64,000 nt of DNA, from the NCBI RefSeq assembly GCF_004912135.1, contig NZ_STGU01000002.1:372001-436000 (forward strand). The letters are read 5' to 3'. Position numbers and translations under genes: made by a program. Below, piece by piece: positions 25,298-35,661 of this stretch (position 1 is the first letter of the stretch; every line of letters begins with the position of its first letter). This stretch comes from Rhizobium rosettiformans W3. GTDB lineage: Bacteria; Pseudomonadota; Alphaproteobacteria; Rhizobiales; Rhizobiaceae. The notes beneath the pieces are model-generated. The model saw nothing but the letters and a program-made list of their open reading frames with translations, ran no database searches and was not told where the DNA came from.

Positions 25298-25699
25298 AAC
25301 GAAATTCCCCGCTCGTGCACTGAAAGCACGGCGCTGTTTCAATAGTCGTTTGTGGATGTCAGGCTTAGGTCTGCGTCACATTCGACAGGAGCAGGCGTGA
25401 TGACGTTTCACCATCACGAGGCACGGGGTCGTCTGCCAGGATCGGATGGCACCATGAAACACAACTTGCATTTCGCTGACCTCCTTACTTTGGCTGCGGC
25501 CTCCAACGCGGAGGCCAAGCATGGTTCGTCGTCAGTGTCCGAACCAGCAGGCACAAGGTAGGTGCTGGCTCGGAGTCCGTCAACGGCAGGCCCGCAAAAA
25601 ATAAAATAATTTTCTGTGACAGTCGCTGTCAGCTGAGAACGCAGGAATTTTGATCCGGCATGCAGGAAATGCCGAAAAATGATCTCACTTTGGGCGAAA
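25298..25699. other. Intergenic region with no supported gene
   Basis: About 400 bp between the small recO-convergent gene and the end of the MFS gene. A short rightward frame (around 25401-25561, starting MTFHHHEARG) has no recognisable family and a poor start context, so it is not called. An AT-rich stretch (aaaaaataaaataatttt, 25596-25613) may be a promoter element for the leftward or an unseen small transcript. Confidence 0.5.
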
Positions 25700-26920
25700 T
25701 TATGCCATGCCGAGCGCGGGCCGTTCGACGGCCTTTTCGCGGATCGGCCAATGCACCACAGCCGCGAAGATGCCGAGGCCCACACCCAACCACCAGACCT
25801 GGTCATAAGTTCCGAAGTGGTCGTAAAGATAACCGCCCATCCACACGCCGAGGAACGAGCCGATCTGGTGGGACAGGAAGACGAGGCCACCGAGCAGGCC
25901 CAGATGGCGGGTGCCGAACATGATGGCGACCAGGCCATTGGTCGGCGGCACGGTGGAAAGCCAGAGCAGCCCAATGACGGCGGCAAAGATCACCACCGAG
26001 AGCGGCGTCTGCGGCAGAAGCAGGAAGAGCGTCACCGTGATCGACCGGCCGATATAGATGAAGGCGAGGAAATACGGCTTCGAATAACGCTGCCCGATCC
26101 AGCCGGCGGCGAGCGAGCCGATGATGTTGAAGAAGCCAATGAGCGCCATGGCGATGACCGCATAGCTGGCCTCGATGCCGATATCGCCGAGATAGGCCGG
26201 AAAATGCGCGGTGATGAAGGCGACCTGGAAGCCGCAGACGAAGAAGCCGGTGGTCAGCAGCAGATAGCTCTTATGCGCAAAGGCCTCCTTCAGCGCTTCG
26301 GCGATCGTCTGTTGATACTGGTTGCCGGATTGCGTGCCCGATTGCGCATTGCCGCGGAGTGGAAAGGCGAGCAGCGGCACGACCAGCATCATGACGGCGA
26401 TGATGACGAGGCTGTCCGACCAGCCGAAGGCCGAGATGAAGCCCTGGCTCAGCGGCGCAAACAGGAACATGCCGGCAGATCCCGCTGCCGTGCCGATGCC
26501 GAACGCCATCGACCGCTGTTCGGGCGTCACGTTGCGGGCAAAGGCAGAAAGGATGACGCTGAAGGAGCCAGCCCCGATCGCAAGCCCGATCAGCACGCCG
26601 CCGCCGATATGCAGCCAGATGGGTGCTGTGGCATTGGCCATCATCACGAGGCCTGCGGCATAGAGCACGCCGGAGGAAATCAGCACGCGGCCGGTGCCGT
26701 ATTTGTCGGCCAGCGCCCCGAAGAAAGGCTGGCTGATCCCCCAGAACAGGTTCTGGAAGGCCATGGCAAGCCCGAAGGTGGAGCGGTCCCAGCCCCGGTC
26801 GGCGAGCATCGGCAACTGGAAGAACCCCATGGCCGATCGCGGCCCAAAGGTCATCACCGCGATCAGCGATCCGGCGAGAATGATGAGCCAGGGCATGGCG
26901 GGTCGGCTTGCAGTGTTCAT
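25700..26920 (-). CDS. MFS transporter
   Basis: This 406-residue major-facilitator protein has twelve predicted membrane segments. The loop 2-3 motif appears as GALADKYGTGRVL, and helix 1 reads PWLIILAGSLIAVMTFGPRS. The segment GFFVCGFQVAFITAHFPAYL resembles the OFA/monocarboxylate-type branch, but the substrate is not determinable. ATG at 26920 follows GAGGAG by eight bases; the longer frame to 26998 has no such support. No regulator adjoins it. Confidence 0.88.
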   Translation of the reverse strand: MNTASRPAMPWLIILAGSLIAVMTFGPRSAMGFFQLPMLADRGWDRSTFGLAMAFQNLFWGISQPFFGALADKYGTGRVLISSGVLYAAGLVMMANATAPIWLHIGGGVLIGLAIGAGSFSVILSAFARNVTPEQRSMAFGIGTAAGSAGMFLFAPLSQGFISAFGWSDSLVIIAVMMLVVPLLAFPLRGNAQSGTQSGNQYQQTIAEALKEAFAHKSYLLLTTGFFVCGFQVAFITAHFPAYLGDIGIEASYAVIAMALIGFFNIIGSLAAGWIGQRYSKPYFLAFIYIGRSITVTLFLLLPQTPLSVVIFAAVIGLLWLSTVPPTNGLVAIMFGTRHLGLLGGLVFLSHQIGSFLGVWMGGYLYDHFGTYDQVWWLGVGLGIFAAVVHWPIREKAVERPALGMA

Positions 26921-27046
26921 GCGGATACTCCTCTGTCGATCACACATTAGTGCAGTCGATTGATGAGCAGAAACGCCTTTTGATGAACTGGCCATCAAGG
27001 GAATTGATGGACGTCAGGTGGCGATTCTCGGCCGTCTGCCATCAAA

Positions 27047-27158
27047 GCCCCTCATCCGCCCTCTGGGCACCTTCTCCCCGCAGGCGGGGAGAAGGCCTCG
27101 GCGCCGTCCACGCGTTCCTCCCTCTCCCCGCCTGCGGGAGAGGGTAGGGTGAGGGGCA
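27047..27158. repeat. Rhizobial intergenic palindromic repeat (CCCCTCATCCG type)
   Basis: Outer arms GCCCCTCA (27047-27054) and TGAGGGGC enclose CACCTTCTCCCCG-CAGG-CGGGGAGAAGG and CCCTCTCCCCGCCTGCGGGAGAGGG. This layout matches the short palindromic elements scattered through rhizobial chromosomes. It lies between the MFS promoter and the MOSC gene. No second copy is in the window. Confidence 0.8.
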
Positions 27159-27235
27159 ATAGCCGCAAGCTTGGGCGCTTGGGCCCGCCTCTACCTAGGA
27201 GATCGAAGGTATTCAGGGGCTAAGTAGCCCCCATC

Positions 27236-28081
27236 TCACCGCTGCTTGATCGCCCAGCCATCGCGGGTGCCGATGACCGTTACCGCATCGCCAACCCGCA
27301 CCAGACCCTCGCCGCGCGGGACGGCGTTCCAGCCGAACAGGACCCCGGGCACGCGGCGGTCGGCGGACATGCGGATGCGGCCCAGGGCGGGCATCGGGTT
27401 GGCGCCGTCGCGTGATCCGGTCTCCTGGTCCTGGGTGGTCATGATGCAGCGCGGGCAGGGTTTGACGAAATCGAAGCGGAGGCCGCCGATCTCGATCCCC
27501 GTCCATGTGTCCTCGGCCCAGGGGGCGTCGCAGTCGAGCACGATGTTCGGGCGGAAGCGGTCCATGTCGACCGAGCCTTCGCTATGGCGCGCCATCTCTT
27601 CATTCAGTGCCCGGAGCGAACCTGTCGTGGTGACGAGGATCTGGTAGCCGTCGGCAAAGCCCATCGGGGAATTGTCGCCCGCCCATTCCGGACTTGCGTC
27701 GCGGCGGCTTTCACCATCGATGAAGACCAGTTTCACTGGCCGGCCGAAGAGGTCGGAGAGCTTGTCGTTGACGCTATCATGGGCGACGGCGGCGCTGACG
27801 ATCGAGCGCCAGATCGCCACATCCATGCGATTGTCCGGCTGCGGCGGGGCGACCATCATTTCGGGCCCGTCATCGAAGCGAAGAGTGAGATAGGCCGCAC
27901 CGGGAAGGGCCGAAAGCCGCGCGAGCTCCGGCAGTTCACGCTGGGTGATGAAATGCCCCGAAGGGTCGACCAGCATCATCCGCCGGTCGCCGGCAAGGCC
28001 CATGGCCTCGATCCGCGCCTGAGGCAGCGCAATGCCGCGGGCACTCTTGAAGGGATAGATGAAAAGCCCGGAGATCTGCAT
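27236..28081 (-). CDS. MOSC-domain molybdenum-cofactor sulfurase-like protein (YcbX/mARC type)
   Basis: This 281-residue protein has an N-terminal MOSC beta-barrel domain (ISGLFIYPFKSARGIALPQA, with GLAGDRRMMLVD) and a C-terminal MOSC domain. KPCPRCIMTTQDQETG contains the cysteine that coordinates molybdenum in YcbX and mARC, which reduce N-hydroxylated compounds. It probably needs a ferredoxin-type partner, since no C-terminal [2Fe-2S] domain is present; E. coli YcbX carries one. It starts 12 bases after the HD-protein stop and is likely the last gene of a DUF2339/HD/MOSC operon. Confidence 0.88.
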   Translation of the reverse strand: MQISGLFIYPFKSARGIALPQARIEAMGLAGDRRMMLVDPSGHFITQRELPELARLSALPGAAYLTLRFDDGPEMMVAPPQPDNRMDVAIWRSIVSAAVAHDSVNDKLSDLFGRPVKLVFIDGESRRDASPEWAGDNSPMGFADGYQILVTTTGSLRALNEEMARHSEGSVDMDRFRPNIVLDCDAPWAEDTWTGIEIGGLRFDFVKPCPRCIMTTQDQETGSRDGANPMPALGRIRMSADRRVPGVLFGWNAVPRGEGLVRVGDAVTVIGTRDGWAIKQR

Positions 28082-28093
28082 AGTGCTGTTGCC

Positions 28094-28777
28094 TTAGATT
28101 TCGTCGCGGAAGAGGGTGAGGAAAAGCGTCAGCCGCTCATGCCGCTCCTTGGCGAGCCTGGCGCCGGTCACGGTCTGGAAGCCCTCGGAGAGTTTCAGGA
28201 GCTTTGCCGGGAAATGATCGATCGCATAGGAGCGGTCGTCGAGCGGGCGATACTCGGCTCCGGGATCGGCGGGATGGTAGAGACCGGACCCCATGCGCCC
28301 GGCAATGTAGAAGCAGCGCGCAACGCCGACCATGCCGATCGCATCCAGCCGGTCGGCATCCTGCAGCATCTTGGCTTCGAGCGTTTCCGGCGGGATATTG
28401 GCGGAAAAGCTGTGGGTCAGGATCGCATGCGCGACCGCTGCGATCTTCTCTTCAGACCAGCCGAACCCTGCCAGAATGCAGCTCGCCTTCTCCGCCGCAA
28501 GGCGCGAAGCCTGCGAGCGGAGCGGCGAGCTCTTCTCGACGGCCACGCAATCATGCAGCAGCACGGCGGCCGCGAGAATCTCCGCATCGCCGCCTTCGCC
28601 GGCCTGGATCTTCATCGCATTCTTGAAGACGCGGTGGATATGGGCGAGATCGTGCGAACCATCGTCACCCTCTGTCGCATGGGCGAGGAGCTGGGCGGCG
28701 AGGGCCTCGTGCGGATGAAAATCGGCGGCGGTGAGAAGGGCGGTCAAGCGATGGGTTCCCGTTTCAGCTGGCCGCAT
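28094..28777 (-). CDS. HD-domain phosphohydrolase (YedJ-like)
   Basis: This 227-residue metal-dependent phosphohydrolase has HDLAHIHRVFKNA (first His) and AVLLHDCVA (HD pair) as metal ligands, with AHAILTHSFSAN and KMLQDADRLDAIG providing later ones. This pattern matches the YedJ/YpgQ group, which hydrolyses nucleotides or related phosphoesters. Cytoplasmic. It lies 37 bases after the DUF2339 gene and 12 bases before the MOSC gene. Confidence 0.88.
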   Translation of the reverse strand: MRPAETGTHRLTALLTAADFHPHEALAAQLLAHATEGDDGSHDLAHIHRVFKNAMKIQAGEGGDAEILAAAVLLHDCVAVEKSSPLRSQASRLAAEKASCILAGFGWSEEKIAAVAHAILTHSFSANIPPETLEAKMLQDADRLDAIGMVGVARCFYIAGRMGSGLYHPADPGAEYRPLDDRSYAIDHFPAKLLKLSEGFQTVTGARLAKERHERLTLFLTLFRDEI

Positions 28778-28814
28778 CTAGCCTTGCGGACGCTCCCTGT
28801 TCAACCGCCCACGA

Positions 28815-31583
28815 TCAGATCCCTGTCGGTGCCTCGTCCTCGTCCACGGCAGCCGGCCGGACCGTCTTGCCGGTCAGGATCTTCTGATAGAAGAGCCCGA
28901 TGCCGATCAGGACGAAGCCGAGCCCGATGAAGGACAAGGCGCGAAGCACGCCCTCGAGGTTCGCCATGTCGATCAGGAAGACCTTGGCGACAGTCAGGAT
29001 GACGATGACGGCCGAGGCGATGCGCAGGCTTCTGGCGTCGAAACGCGAGCCGAGCGCCAGAAGCCCGACACCGATCGCCAGCCAGGCGACGGAATAGGTG
29101 TAGGTCTCCGCCTGCTCGAACCCTTTCCAGTAGGGAATGAACTCGCCCTGCCAGAAGCGACGGACGGAGAGCGTCACCCAGGCAAAGCCGAGCACGGCGC
29201 CCGAGAGCGCGAGCAGGATCACATAGGGCAGGGGCCGCTTGTCACGGGCGTAGTAGGCAAGGCCCGCATAGCCGAGGCCCGGCAGAAGGTAACCGATCAG
29301 CAGCAGGTTGATCAGCGGCCAGCTGCCGGTGCTCTCGCCGGTGAAATAGGGATTGAGCGCGCCGAGATGCAGGCTCACCGTCTGCAGAATGGCAATGCCG
29401 CCGGCCAGCATGGAGCCGTAACGGAAGACGGGGCTCGGCGATTTCAGATCGAGCGTCATCAGGATGCCCGAAAGGCCGACGACCAGCAGCGTGTAGATCG
29501 ATTGCTCGCCAAGCGTCGGCACGCTGGAATCCAGGACACCGCCATTCATGGCATGGCGCACCAGAATGGCGATAGTGAGCAGGCCGAGAAGGCTCGCCAG
29601 CCCCTGAAGGGCATTGCGAACCCTCGCACCGGACCAGTTGCGCAGTTCATAGGCCGAGAGCAGGGCCAGCAGCGCCGGGATGCCGTAGCCGGGTAGCAAC
29701 TGGTTCAAGATGGGCGTCTGCGACAGCGCTTCCGGGCCGACCAGCGTCGGGTCCCAGGCGATGCGGACCAGCACGCCCGCGAGGGCCGCGACCATCACCC
29801 AGGGCAGACCGCTCCAGTGCCGCTTTCGGGTCGCCATGAGATAGGCAAAGCCGAGAGGCGCGAGCAGGATGGTGGTGATGATGCCATCGGTCAGAGCATG
29901 AAGCGCCAGCGCGAAGGCGGCGATACTGCCGACCAGCAGCAGATCGATCCCACGACGGAAGACGGACTGAGCCCCCTGGCGAGAGAGGAGTTCTGCGCCG
30001 GCGATCAAAACCGCTCCGAGGGCAATGGCGAAGAGGGCATGGCTCCAGTCCCGCGCGTAGACGCCGTAGAAGACGAAGCTGATGGTCGCGAGCAGGACCG
30101 GCAGGATCGCCACGATCACGGACCAGACGGTCGAGAACAAGGGATCCTCGGCAAAGCGGCGACGGATCTGGGCCAGTCCGAGCAGGACGAAGACGGCGGC
30201 AAGCCCGAGCAGGATCAGCATGACCGGCTCGCCAAGGGCCGTGACGGCGGTCTCGTCCCATCCGAAGCCGAAAAGCAGGATCTGGGCCTGCAGGATGAGG
30301 CCTGACTTCACGACGGCACCCAGCAGGGCGCCGACGGACGCAAGGATCGTCGGCCAGAAAGCGCCATGCCGGGCGCTGCCGGCCGCGGCCAGTGTAGCGA
30401 TGAGCGCGGCAAAGCCGAAGAGCGGCAGCGAGACGGTCGGTCCGCGGTCGAGCATGACAAGGGCGGGCAGCAGCACGGCGAGCGACAGCGTGATGTCGAG
30501 CCCGAGCGGGCCGGAGGCCATGCGGCGCCCGAGAGCGTCCAGAGAGAGCGGCGAACCCGCAACCGCCGGATCATCCTTCGTGGCGCCCGGCCAGATCAGC
30601 AACCAGGCGGCAATCATGGCGATCAGGGACAGGGCAATCGGCGTGATGTCGGTCATGTCGATGAGCGCGACCAAAGCCCAGAGGCCGAGCAGCGCCTGCG
30701 CGATGGCCGGCACGACAAGCCAGCCCTTGAGCCGTGCGGCAAACGACGTCGCAACCTGCGCAACCGTCAGGTAAATGAAAAGCGTCCAGAGGTTCGGCGC
30801 CGTCGTGGAGATCAGGAGCGGCGTCAGCATGGAGCCTCCAAGACCCAAGCCGGCAAGTGCCTGACCATGCAGCAAGGACAGGCCGAGCACGCCGAAAGCG
30901 GTCAGCGCCAACAGGATGAAGGCGAGCGTCGGGCCGATGAACTCGTAGATTCCATGAGCGGCGTAAATGGCGCCGAACAGGGAGACGGCACCGGCTGCCG
31001 TTAGGATGCCGGGCACCATGGCATTGGCATAAAGCGCTTCTGCCTTGGGCAGCGCCTTGCGGCGGACCAGCTCGCCCGCAGCGATCAGGACGAGGCCGAA
31101 CAGGGCGGCAAGCGTCAGCCGCACGCCGGGGCCGAGCAGCCCGCTCTCGATGGAGTAGCGGACGAGGAAGACGCCACCGAGTGCCAGCGCCAGGCCGCCG
31201 GCCCAGACCGCCCAACGGGCGCCAAGCAGGTTTTCCAGGCTTTCGGCCGGAGCGGCCGGCGCAGGCGGGGTGCGTGCTGCGACGGGCATGGTGTCGTCAT
31301 CCGTCAGCGATGCGGGCTCGCTCTGTTGGGGTGCGGGAGCGGGGGCCGGGGATGGCTCTTCCGGCTCGGGCGACGTCACGACTTGCTCGGCAATTTCTGT
31401 CCGCTCTTGTCCCGCGGGCTGTGCGATAAGCGGTTCCGCGTTCGCGCCGCCCGCGGGGTTCAGTCGCAGCAGCCGTTCGCGGACATCGCCCAGTTCCTTT
31501 TCCAGCCGGTCGATCCGTTTGGTCGCGCCCCGGTTGATGACAAAGAGAACGCCGATCAGGATCAGCGGCAGCAGTTCGAACAT
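28815..31583 (-). CDS. DUF2339 large multi-pass membrane protein
   Basis: This encodes 922 residues. A first membrane segment (LLPLILIGVLFVINRG) is followed by a short coiled-coil (RIDRLEKELGDVRERLLRL) and a proline/alanine-rich linker. About two dozen membrane helices begin with LENLLGARWAVWAGGLALAL, the DUF2339 hallmark. The function of the family is unknown; envelope roles have been suggested. ATG 31583 with GCGAGG upstream is preferred to a GTG five codons earlier. It is first in a probable operon with the HD and MOSC genes. Confidence 0.85.
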   Translation of the reverse strand: MFELLPLILIGVLFVINRGATKRIDRLEKELGDVRERLLRLNPAGGANAEPLIAQPAGQERTEIAEQVVTSPEPEEPSPAPAPAPQQSEPASLTDDDTMPVAARTPPAPAAPAESLENLLGARWAVWAGGLALALGGVFLVRYSIESGLLGPGVRLTLAALFGLVLIAAGELVRRKALPKAEALYANAMVPGILTAAGAVSLFGAIYAAHGIYEFIGPTLAFILLALTAFGVLGLSLLHGQALAGLGLGGSMLTPLLISTTAPNLWTLFIYLTVAQVATSFAARLKGWLVVPAIAQALLGLWALVALIDMTDITPIALSLIAMIAAWLLIWPGATKDDPAVAGSPLSLDALGRRMASGPLGLDITLSLAVLLPALVMLDRGPTVSLPLFGFAALIATLAAAGSARHGAFWPTILASVGALLGAVVKSGLILQAQILLFGFGWDETAVTALGEPVMLILLGLAAVFVLLGLAQIRRRFAEDPLFSTVWSVIVAILPVLLATISFVFYGVYARDWSHALFAIALGAVLIAGAELLSRQGAQSVFRRGIDLLLVGSIAAFALALHALTDGIITTILLAPLGFAYLMATRKRHWSGLPWVMVAALAGVLVRIAWDPTLVGPEALSQTPILNQLLPGYGIPALLALLSAYELRNWSGARVRNALQGLASLLGLLTIAILVRHAMNGGVLDSSVPTLGEQSIYTLLVVGLSGILMTLDLKSPSPVFRYGSMLAGGIAILQTVSLHLGALNPYFTGESTGSWPLINLLLIGYLLPGLGYAGLAYYARDKRPLPYVILLALSGAVLGFAWVTLSVRRFWQGEFIPYWKGFEQAETYTYSVAWLAIGVGLLALGSRFDARSLRIASAVIVILTVAKVFLIDMANLEGVLRALSFIGLGFVLIGIGLFYQKILTGKTVRPAAVDEDEAPTGI

Positions 31584-31740
31584 ATGGCCTCGCAGCACTT
31601 GCGGTCTAAGGCCTCAAACTAATCCATTTCCCGGGAAGGGAAAGCGTAGTGTGTCACGTGGCGATCCCGAGGTTCGCCGCATGACTGTCCTTCGATGTGC
31701 AGCCCTTGCAATCACCGGCGAAACTTTCTAAATCGGCACT

Positions 31741-31756
31741 ACCGGCGATCGCCGGT
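31741..31756. other. Perfect 16-bp palindrome followed by T-rich run
   Basis: ACCGGCGATCGCCGGT followed by TTTCTTT, upstream of nadA. It looks like a rightward terminator although no supported rightward gene precedes it. It could end antisense or leader transcription before the nad promoter. Confidence 0.45.
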
Positions 31757-31771
31757 TTTCTTTGGTGTCAA

Positions 31772-31792
31772 TTATGCTCAAGATGAGCATAA
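31772..31792. promoter_or_regulatory. Candidate NadQ operator upstream of nadABC
   Basis: TTATGCTCA and TGAGCATAA are perfect 9-bp inverted arms around the spacer AGA, 18 bases before the nadA start at 31811. Alphaproteobacterial nadABC operons are known to be repressed by NadQ through a palindrome in this position. A nadQ gene lies at 36961-37920, which makes the assignment likely though not proven from sequence. Confidence 0.75.
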
Positions 31793-31810
31793 ATAATGCA
31801 GGAGATGGTC

Positions 31811-32881
31811 ATGGAAGCGAGAAACCTGTCGCAAGCCAACCGCACGCCCCGCACGGCCGCAGAACGTTTCGGCGTCTGGGAGCGTCCGGACCTGACCTAT
31901 TCGCCTGCCGTCGCCAAGGAAACGGAGCATCTCTACGAGCGCGTGCGCGACTTTATCCCCGCGATCGAATGGCCGGTCTTTGCGCCCTACATCCATGCCA
32001 TCAACCGGCTGAAGAAGGAGCGCGGCGCCGTCATCCTGGCGCACAATTACCAGACACCGGAAATCTTCCACTGCGTCGCCGACATCAAGGGCGATTCGCT
32101 GCAGCTCGCCCGCGATGCCGTCAGCGTCGATGCCGAAATCATCGTCCAGTGCGGCGTGCATTTCATGGCCGAGACCTCGAAGCTGCTGAATCCGGAGAAA
32201 ACGGTGCTGATCCCCGATGGTCGCGCCGGCTGCTCGCTGTCGGAATCGATCACCGGTGCCGATGTCCGCCTGCTGCGCGAGCGCTATCCCGGCGTGCCCG
32301 TCGTCACCTATGTGAACACCTCTGCCGACGTGAAGGCCGAGACCGACATCTGCTGCACTTCGGCCAATGCCGTCGACGTGGTCAACAGCTTCGACAGCGA
32401 TACCGTGCTCTGCATCCCCGACGAATATCTGGCGATGAACGTCGCCAACCAGACACATAAGAAGATCCTGACCTGGAAGGGCCATTGCGAGGTGCATGAG
32501 CGCTTCACGGCGGACGAACTGCTTGAATACAAGAAGACCGACCCGCGCATCGAGATCGTCGCCCATCCGGAATGCCATCCGAGCGTACTTGCGGTCTCAG
32601 ATTTTGCCGGCTCGACCAAGGGCATGATTGATTACGTCAAGACCAAGCGCCCCGCGCGCGTTCTGCTGGTCACCGAATGCTCCATGGCCTCCAACATCCA
32701 GGTCGAGCTGCCGGAGGTCGATTTCGTCAAGCCCTGCAACCTCTGTCCGCACATGAAGCGCATCACCCTGCCGAAGATCCTCGACAGCCTGCTCTTCATG
32801 ACGGAGGAAGTAACCGTTGATCCGACAATCGCGGGGCGCGCAAGGCTTGCCGTCGAGCGGATGATCAATCTGAAGAACTGA
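31811..32881 (+). CDS. nadA: Quinolinate synthase A
   Basis: This 356-residue [4Fe-4S] enzyme condenses iminoaspartate with dihydroxyacetone phosphate to quinolinate. Cluster ligands are visible in [24 protein letters not shown] and [25 protein letters not shown] is the family's N-terminal signature. Three ATGs in frame (31796, 31805, 31811) are possible; GGAG six bases before 31811 favours that one. First gene of nadABC, behind the candidate NadQ operator. Confidence 0.95.
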   Translation: MEARNLSQANRTPRTAAERFGVWERPDLTYSPAVAKETEHLYERVRDFIPAIEWPVFAPYIHAINRLKKERGAVILAHNYQTPEIFHCVADIKGDSLQLARDAVSVDAEIIVQCGVHFMAETSKLLNPEKTVLIPDGRAGCSLSESITGADVRLLRERYPGVPVVTYVNTSADVKAETDICCTSANAVDVVNSFDSDTVLCIPDEYLAMNVANQTHKKILTWKGHCEVHERFTADELLEYKKTDPRIEIVAHPECHPSVLAVSDFAGSTKGMIDYVKTKRPARVLLVTECSMASNIQVELPEVDFVKPCNLCPHMKRITLPKILDSLLFMTEEVTVDPTIAGRARLAVERMINLKN

Positions 32882-32907
32882 CATACCGGCCGGCCGGGGA
32901 GGGCTGA

Positions 32908-34500
32908 ATGGCGACCAATCTTGAATCCATGCGGCCGCAATCCTGGCAGGGCATCGATGACATCGTCATCGTCGGTGGGGGGCTCGCGGGCTTGTTCTGC
33001 GCGCTGAAGCTGGCACCACGTCCCGTCACGGTGCTGGCTGCCGCCCCGATCGGGCAGGGCGCGTCTTCGGCCTGGGCGCAAGGCGGCATCGCCGCGGCCA
33101 TGAGCCCGGGCGACAGTTTCGACAAGCATCTGGCCGATACGGTCACGGCCGGTGCCGGGCTTGTCGAGGAGAAGATGGCGCGGCTGATGATCTCCGAAGG
33201 GCCCGACCGCGTGCACGATCTGCTCGGCTACGGTGTCCCCTTCGACCGCGATCTCGAAGGCCATTTGCTGCTGTCGCGCGAAGCCGCCCATTCCGAGCGC
33301 CGGATCGTCCGCGTGGCCGGTGACCGAGCCGGCGGCGCGATCATGGAAGCGCTGATTTCAGCCGTTCGCCGTACGCCTTCCATCCGCGTCATGGAAGGCT
33401 ATGTCGTCGAGGAATTGATCGCCGAAGGTCGTTTCGTCTCCGGCGTCATCGCAAGACCCGATGCCGGCCAGTCGAAGACCCGTGTCGCCTTTCCGGCGCG
33501 CGCCGTCGTGCTCTGCTCCGGCGGCGTCGGCCATCTCTATCAAGTCACGACCAATCCCGCCGAAGCGCGCGGCACCGGAGTCGGCATGGCCGCCAAGGCC
33601 GGGGCCGTGATCGCCGATCCGGAATTTGTCCAGTTTCACCCGACCGCGATCGACATCGGTCAGGATCCGGCTCCCCTTGCGACGGAAGCGCTGCGCGGTG
33701 AGGGCGCAGTCCTCGTCAACAAGGCCGGCCACCGCTTCATGACCGACCTGCATCCCGATGCGGAACTGGCCCCGCGCGACATCGTCGCGCGCGGCGTCTT
33801 CGCCGAAGTGGCCGCAGGCCGCGGCGCCTTCCTCGATTGCACCAAGGCGATCGGCAAGGACTTCGCCAAGCGTTTTCCGACGGTCCACGCCTCCTGCATT
33901 GCAGCCGGCATCGATCCCGTTACGCAAGCCATCCCGGTCGTGCCGGCCGTGCATTACCACATGGGCGGCGTGCTCGTGGATGCCGATGGCCGGACCTCCC
34001 TCGACGGGCTCTGGGCGGCCGGCGAGGTGACCTCCAGTGGCGTGCATGGGGCAAACCGCCTGGCCTCCAACTCGCTGCTCGAAGCCGTCGTCTTTGCCGG
34101 GCGTATTGCCGATTCGATCAAGGGCATGTTGCCGGAATCGGCCCTCTACGAATGGCCGCAGACCGCCGGGGAAAACGATGACCTCGTGACCGTGGAGGAC
34201 AGCCCCGAACTGAAGGATCTCCGCGCCCTGATGAGCCGTCATGCGGGCGTGATCCGTGAGGAGGCGGGCCTGAAATTGCTGATCCGCGAACTGGTGCAAT
34301 TGGAGCGCAAGCGCCCCCGCGTCCGCTTTTCCAATATCGTTTCCACCGCCAAGCTGATTGCCGTGGGTGCCTATCTGCGCACAGAAAGCCGCGGCGCCCA
34401 TATGCGCGCGGATCACCCCGGTCCGCAGGAGGCGCTGCGCCAGCGCACCTATCTGACGCTCAAGGATGCAAACCGCATCGCCGCCGAACTGGCTGGATGA
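32908..34500 (+). CDS. nadB: L-aspartate oxidase
   Basis: This 530-residue flavoprotein oxidises L-aspartate to iminoaspartate for NadA. The FAD-binding N-terminus is [15 protein letters not shown], followed by [18 protein letters not shown]. The substrate-binding region includes HPTAID and [10 protein letters not shown], and [20 protein letters not shown] is the second FAD motif shared with fumarate reductase flavoproteins. GGGGAGG precedes ATG. It sits 26 bases after nadA and 13 before nadC. Confidence 0.96.
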   Translation: MATNLESMRPQSWQGIDDIVIVGGGLAGLFCALKLAPRPVTVLAAAPIGQGASSAWAQGGIAAAMSPGDSFDKHLADTVTAGAGLVEEKMARLMISEGPDRVHDLLGYGVPFDRDLEGHLLLSREAAHSERRIVRVAGDRAGGAIMEALISAVRRTPSIRVMEGYVVEELIAEGRFVSGVIARPDAGQSKTRVAFPARAVVLCSGGVGHLYQVTTNPAEARGTGVGMAAKAGAVIADPEFVQFHPTAIDIGQDPAPLATEALRGEGAVLVNKAGHRFMTDLHPDAELAPRDIVARGVFAEVAAGRGAFLDCTKAIGKDFAKRFPTVHASCIAAGIDPVTQAIPVVPAVHYHMGGVLVDADGRTSLDGLWAAGEVTSSGVHGANRLASNSLLEAVVFAGRIADSIKGMLPESALYEWPQTAGENDDLVTVEDSPELKDLRALMSRHAGVIREEAGLKLLIRELVQLERKRPRVRFSNIVSTAKLIAVGAYLRTESRGAHMRADHPGPQEALRQRTYLTLKDANRIAAELAG

Positions 34501-34513
34501 GGAGATCACGCCA

Positions 34514-35419
34514 ATGACCCCGAGCCTGCGCCCGCAGCTTTCGCCGCTGATGATCGAGGATCTCGTCCGCAATGCTCTGCTGGAAGATCTGGGTCGCGCC
34601 GGCGACATCACCACCTATGCCACGATCGGTCCGGAAAAGACCGCGACGGCGGGCCTGAACAGTCGGGAGGCGGGTGTCGTCGCGGGGTTGCCACTGGCGG
34701 AGAGCGCCTTTCGCCTGATTGACCCCTCGGTTCGCTTCGAGGCGCTGGTCGGGGATGGAGATCGGGTCACACCCGGTCAGCCGATCGCTCGCGTTTCAGG
34801 CCCGGCGTGCTCGGTCCTATCGGCCGAGCGGGTGGCCCTGAACTTCCTGATGCATCTTTCGGGCGTCGCCAGCTACACCGCCCGTTTCGCGGCCGAGATC
34901 GCCCATACATCGGCGCGCGTCACCTGCACCCGCAAGACGCTGCCGGGCTTGAGAGCGGTCGAGAAATACGCCGTGCGGCTCGGTGGCGGCTCCAACCACC
35001 GCTTCGGCCTCGACGATGCGATCCTCATCAAGGACAACCACATCGCGGTGGCGGGCGGCGTGGCATCGGCCATCAACGCCGCTCGCGCTTATGCTGGCCA
35101 TCTGGTCAAGATCGAAGTCGAGGTCGATGGGCTCGACCAGATGCGGGAGGCGCTGACAGCGCGGCCGGACGTGATCCTGCTCGACAACATGGGGCCGGAT
35201 CTCTTGCGTCAGGCAGTCGCGATCAACCGCGAGCATCATAGCCTGAGCGCCGAGGCCTATGCCGCCGACGTCCGCCGTGTAGTCCTGGAGGCATCCGGCA
35301 ACGTCAACATCGACACGATCCGTGCCATCGGCGAAACCGGCGTCGACTACATCTCGACATCCAAGATCACCATGGCAGCGCCGACCCTGGATATCGGGCT
35401 GGACATCGTCCTCACCTGA
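34514..35419 (+). CDS. nadC: Nicotinate-nucleotide pyrophosphorylase (quinolinate phosphoribosyltransferase)
   Basis: This 301-residue enzyme converts quinolinate and PRPP to nicotinate mononucleotide, completing the de novo branch to NAD. The motifs TRKTLPGLRAVEKYAVRLGG and HRFGLDDAILIKDNH bind the phosphoribosyl and quinolinate groups; EVEVDGLDQ and VILLDNMGPD follow. ATG at 34514 follows GGAGATCACG; upstream in-frame codons overlap nadB. Confidence 0.96.
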   Translation: MTPSLRPQLSPLMIEDLVRNALLEDLGRAGDITTYATIGPEKTATAGLNSREAGVVAGLPLAESAFRLIDPSVRFEALVGDGDRVTPGQPIARVSGPACSVLSAERVALNFLMHLSGVASYTARFAAEIAHTSARVTCTRKTLPGLRAVEKYAVRLGGGSNHRFGLDDAILIKDNHIAVAGGVASAINAARAYAGHLVKIEVEVDGLDQMREALTARPDVILLDNMGPDLLRQAVAINREHHSLSAEAYAADVRRVVLEASGNVNIDTIRAIGETGVDYISTSKITMAAPTLDIGLDIVLT

Positions 35420-35506
35420 ATTCACGACAAAGTTTGCGTGCAATTTTGCGATGCGGCAGACCCATCTCATCAATCCATTCGAAAAAAAGCGATAAGCGTC
35501 AACGCC

Positions 35507-35524
35507 TTGCTGATATATCAGCAA
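35507..35524. promoter_or_regulatory. Perfect 18-bp palindrome, candidate operator
   Basis: TTGCTGATATATCAGCAA is a perfect palindrome between nadC and the small gene at 35662. It differs from the NadQ-type palindrome. Size and symmetry fit a dimeric repressor site, but no regulator can be named. Confidence 0.5.
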
Positions 35525-35661
35525 ATGCTTCGCTAGTTCTCACCCGTGATTCCTGGTTTTTGACCCCCGAAATAGAATCTCCTAGCCCTGAAGCATGCAT
35601 GCAAATTGTATTGCGGGCTGGGATACAGACGGAGTTACCTCTGTAACGTGTGGGGCAAAGT

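Noticed and set aside
25401..25561. Short rightward frame MTFHHHEARG
   Set aside because: No recognisable family, no clear ribosome site, and an otherwise non-coding interval.
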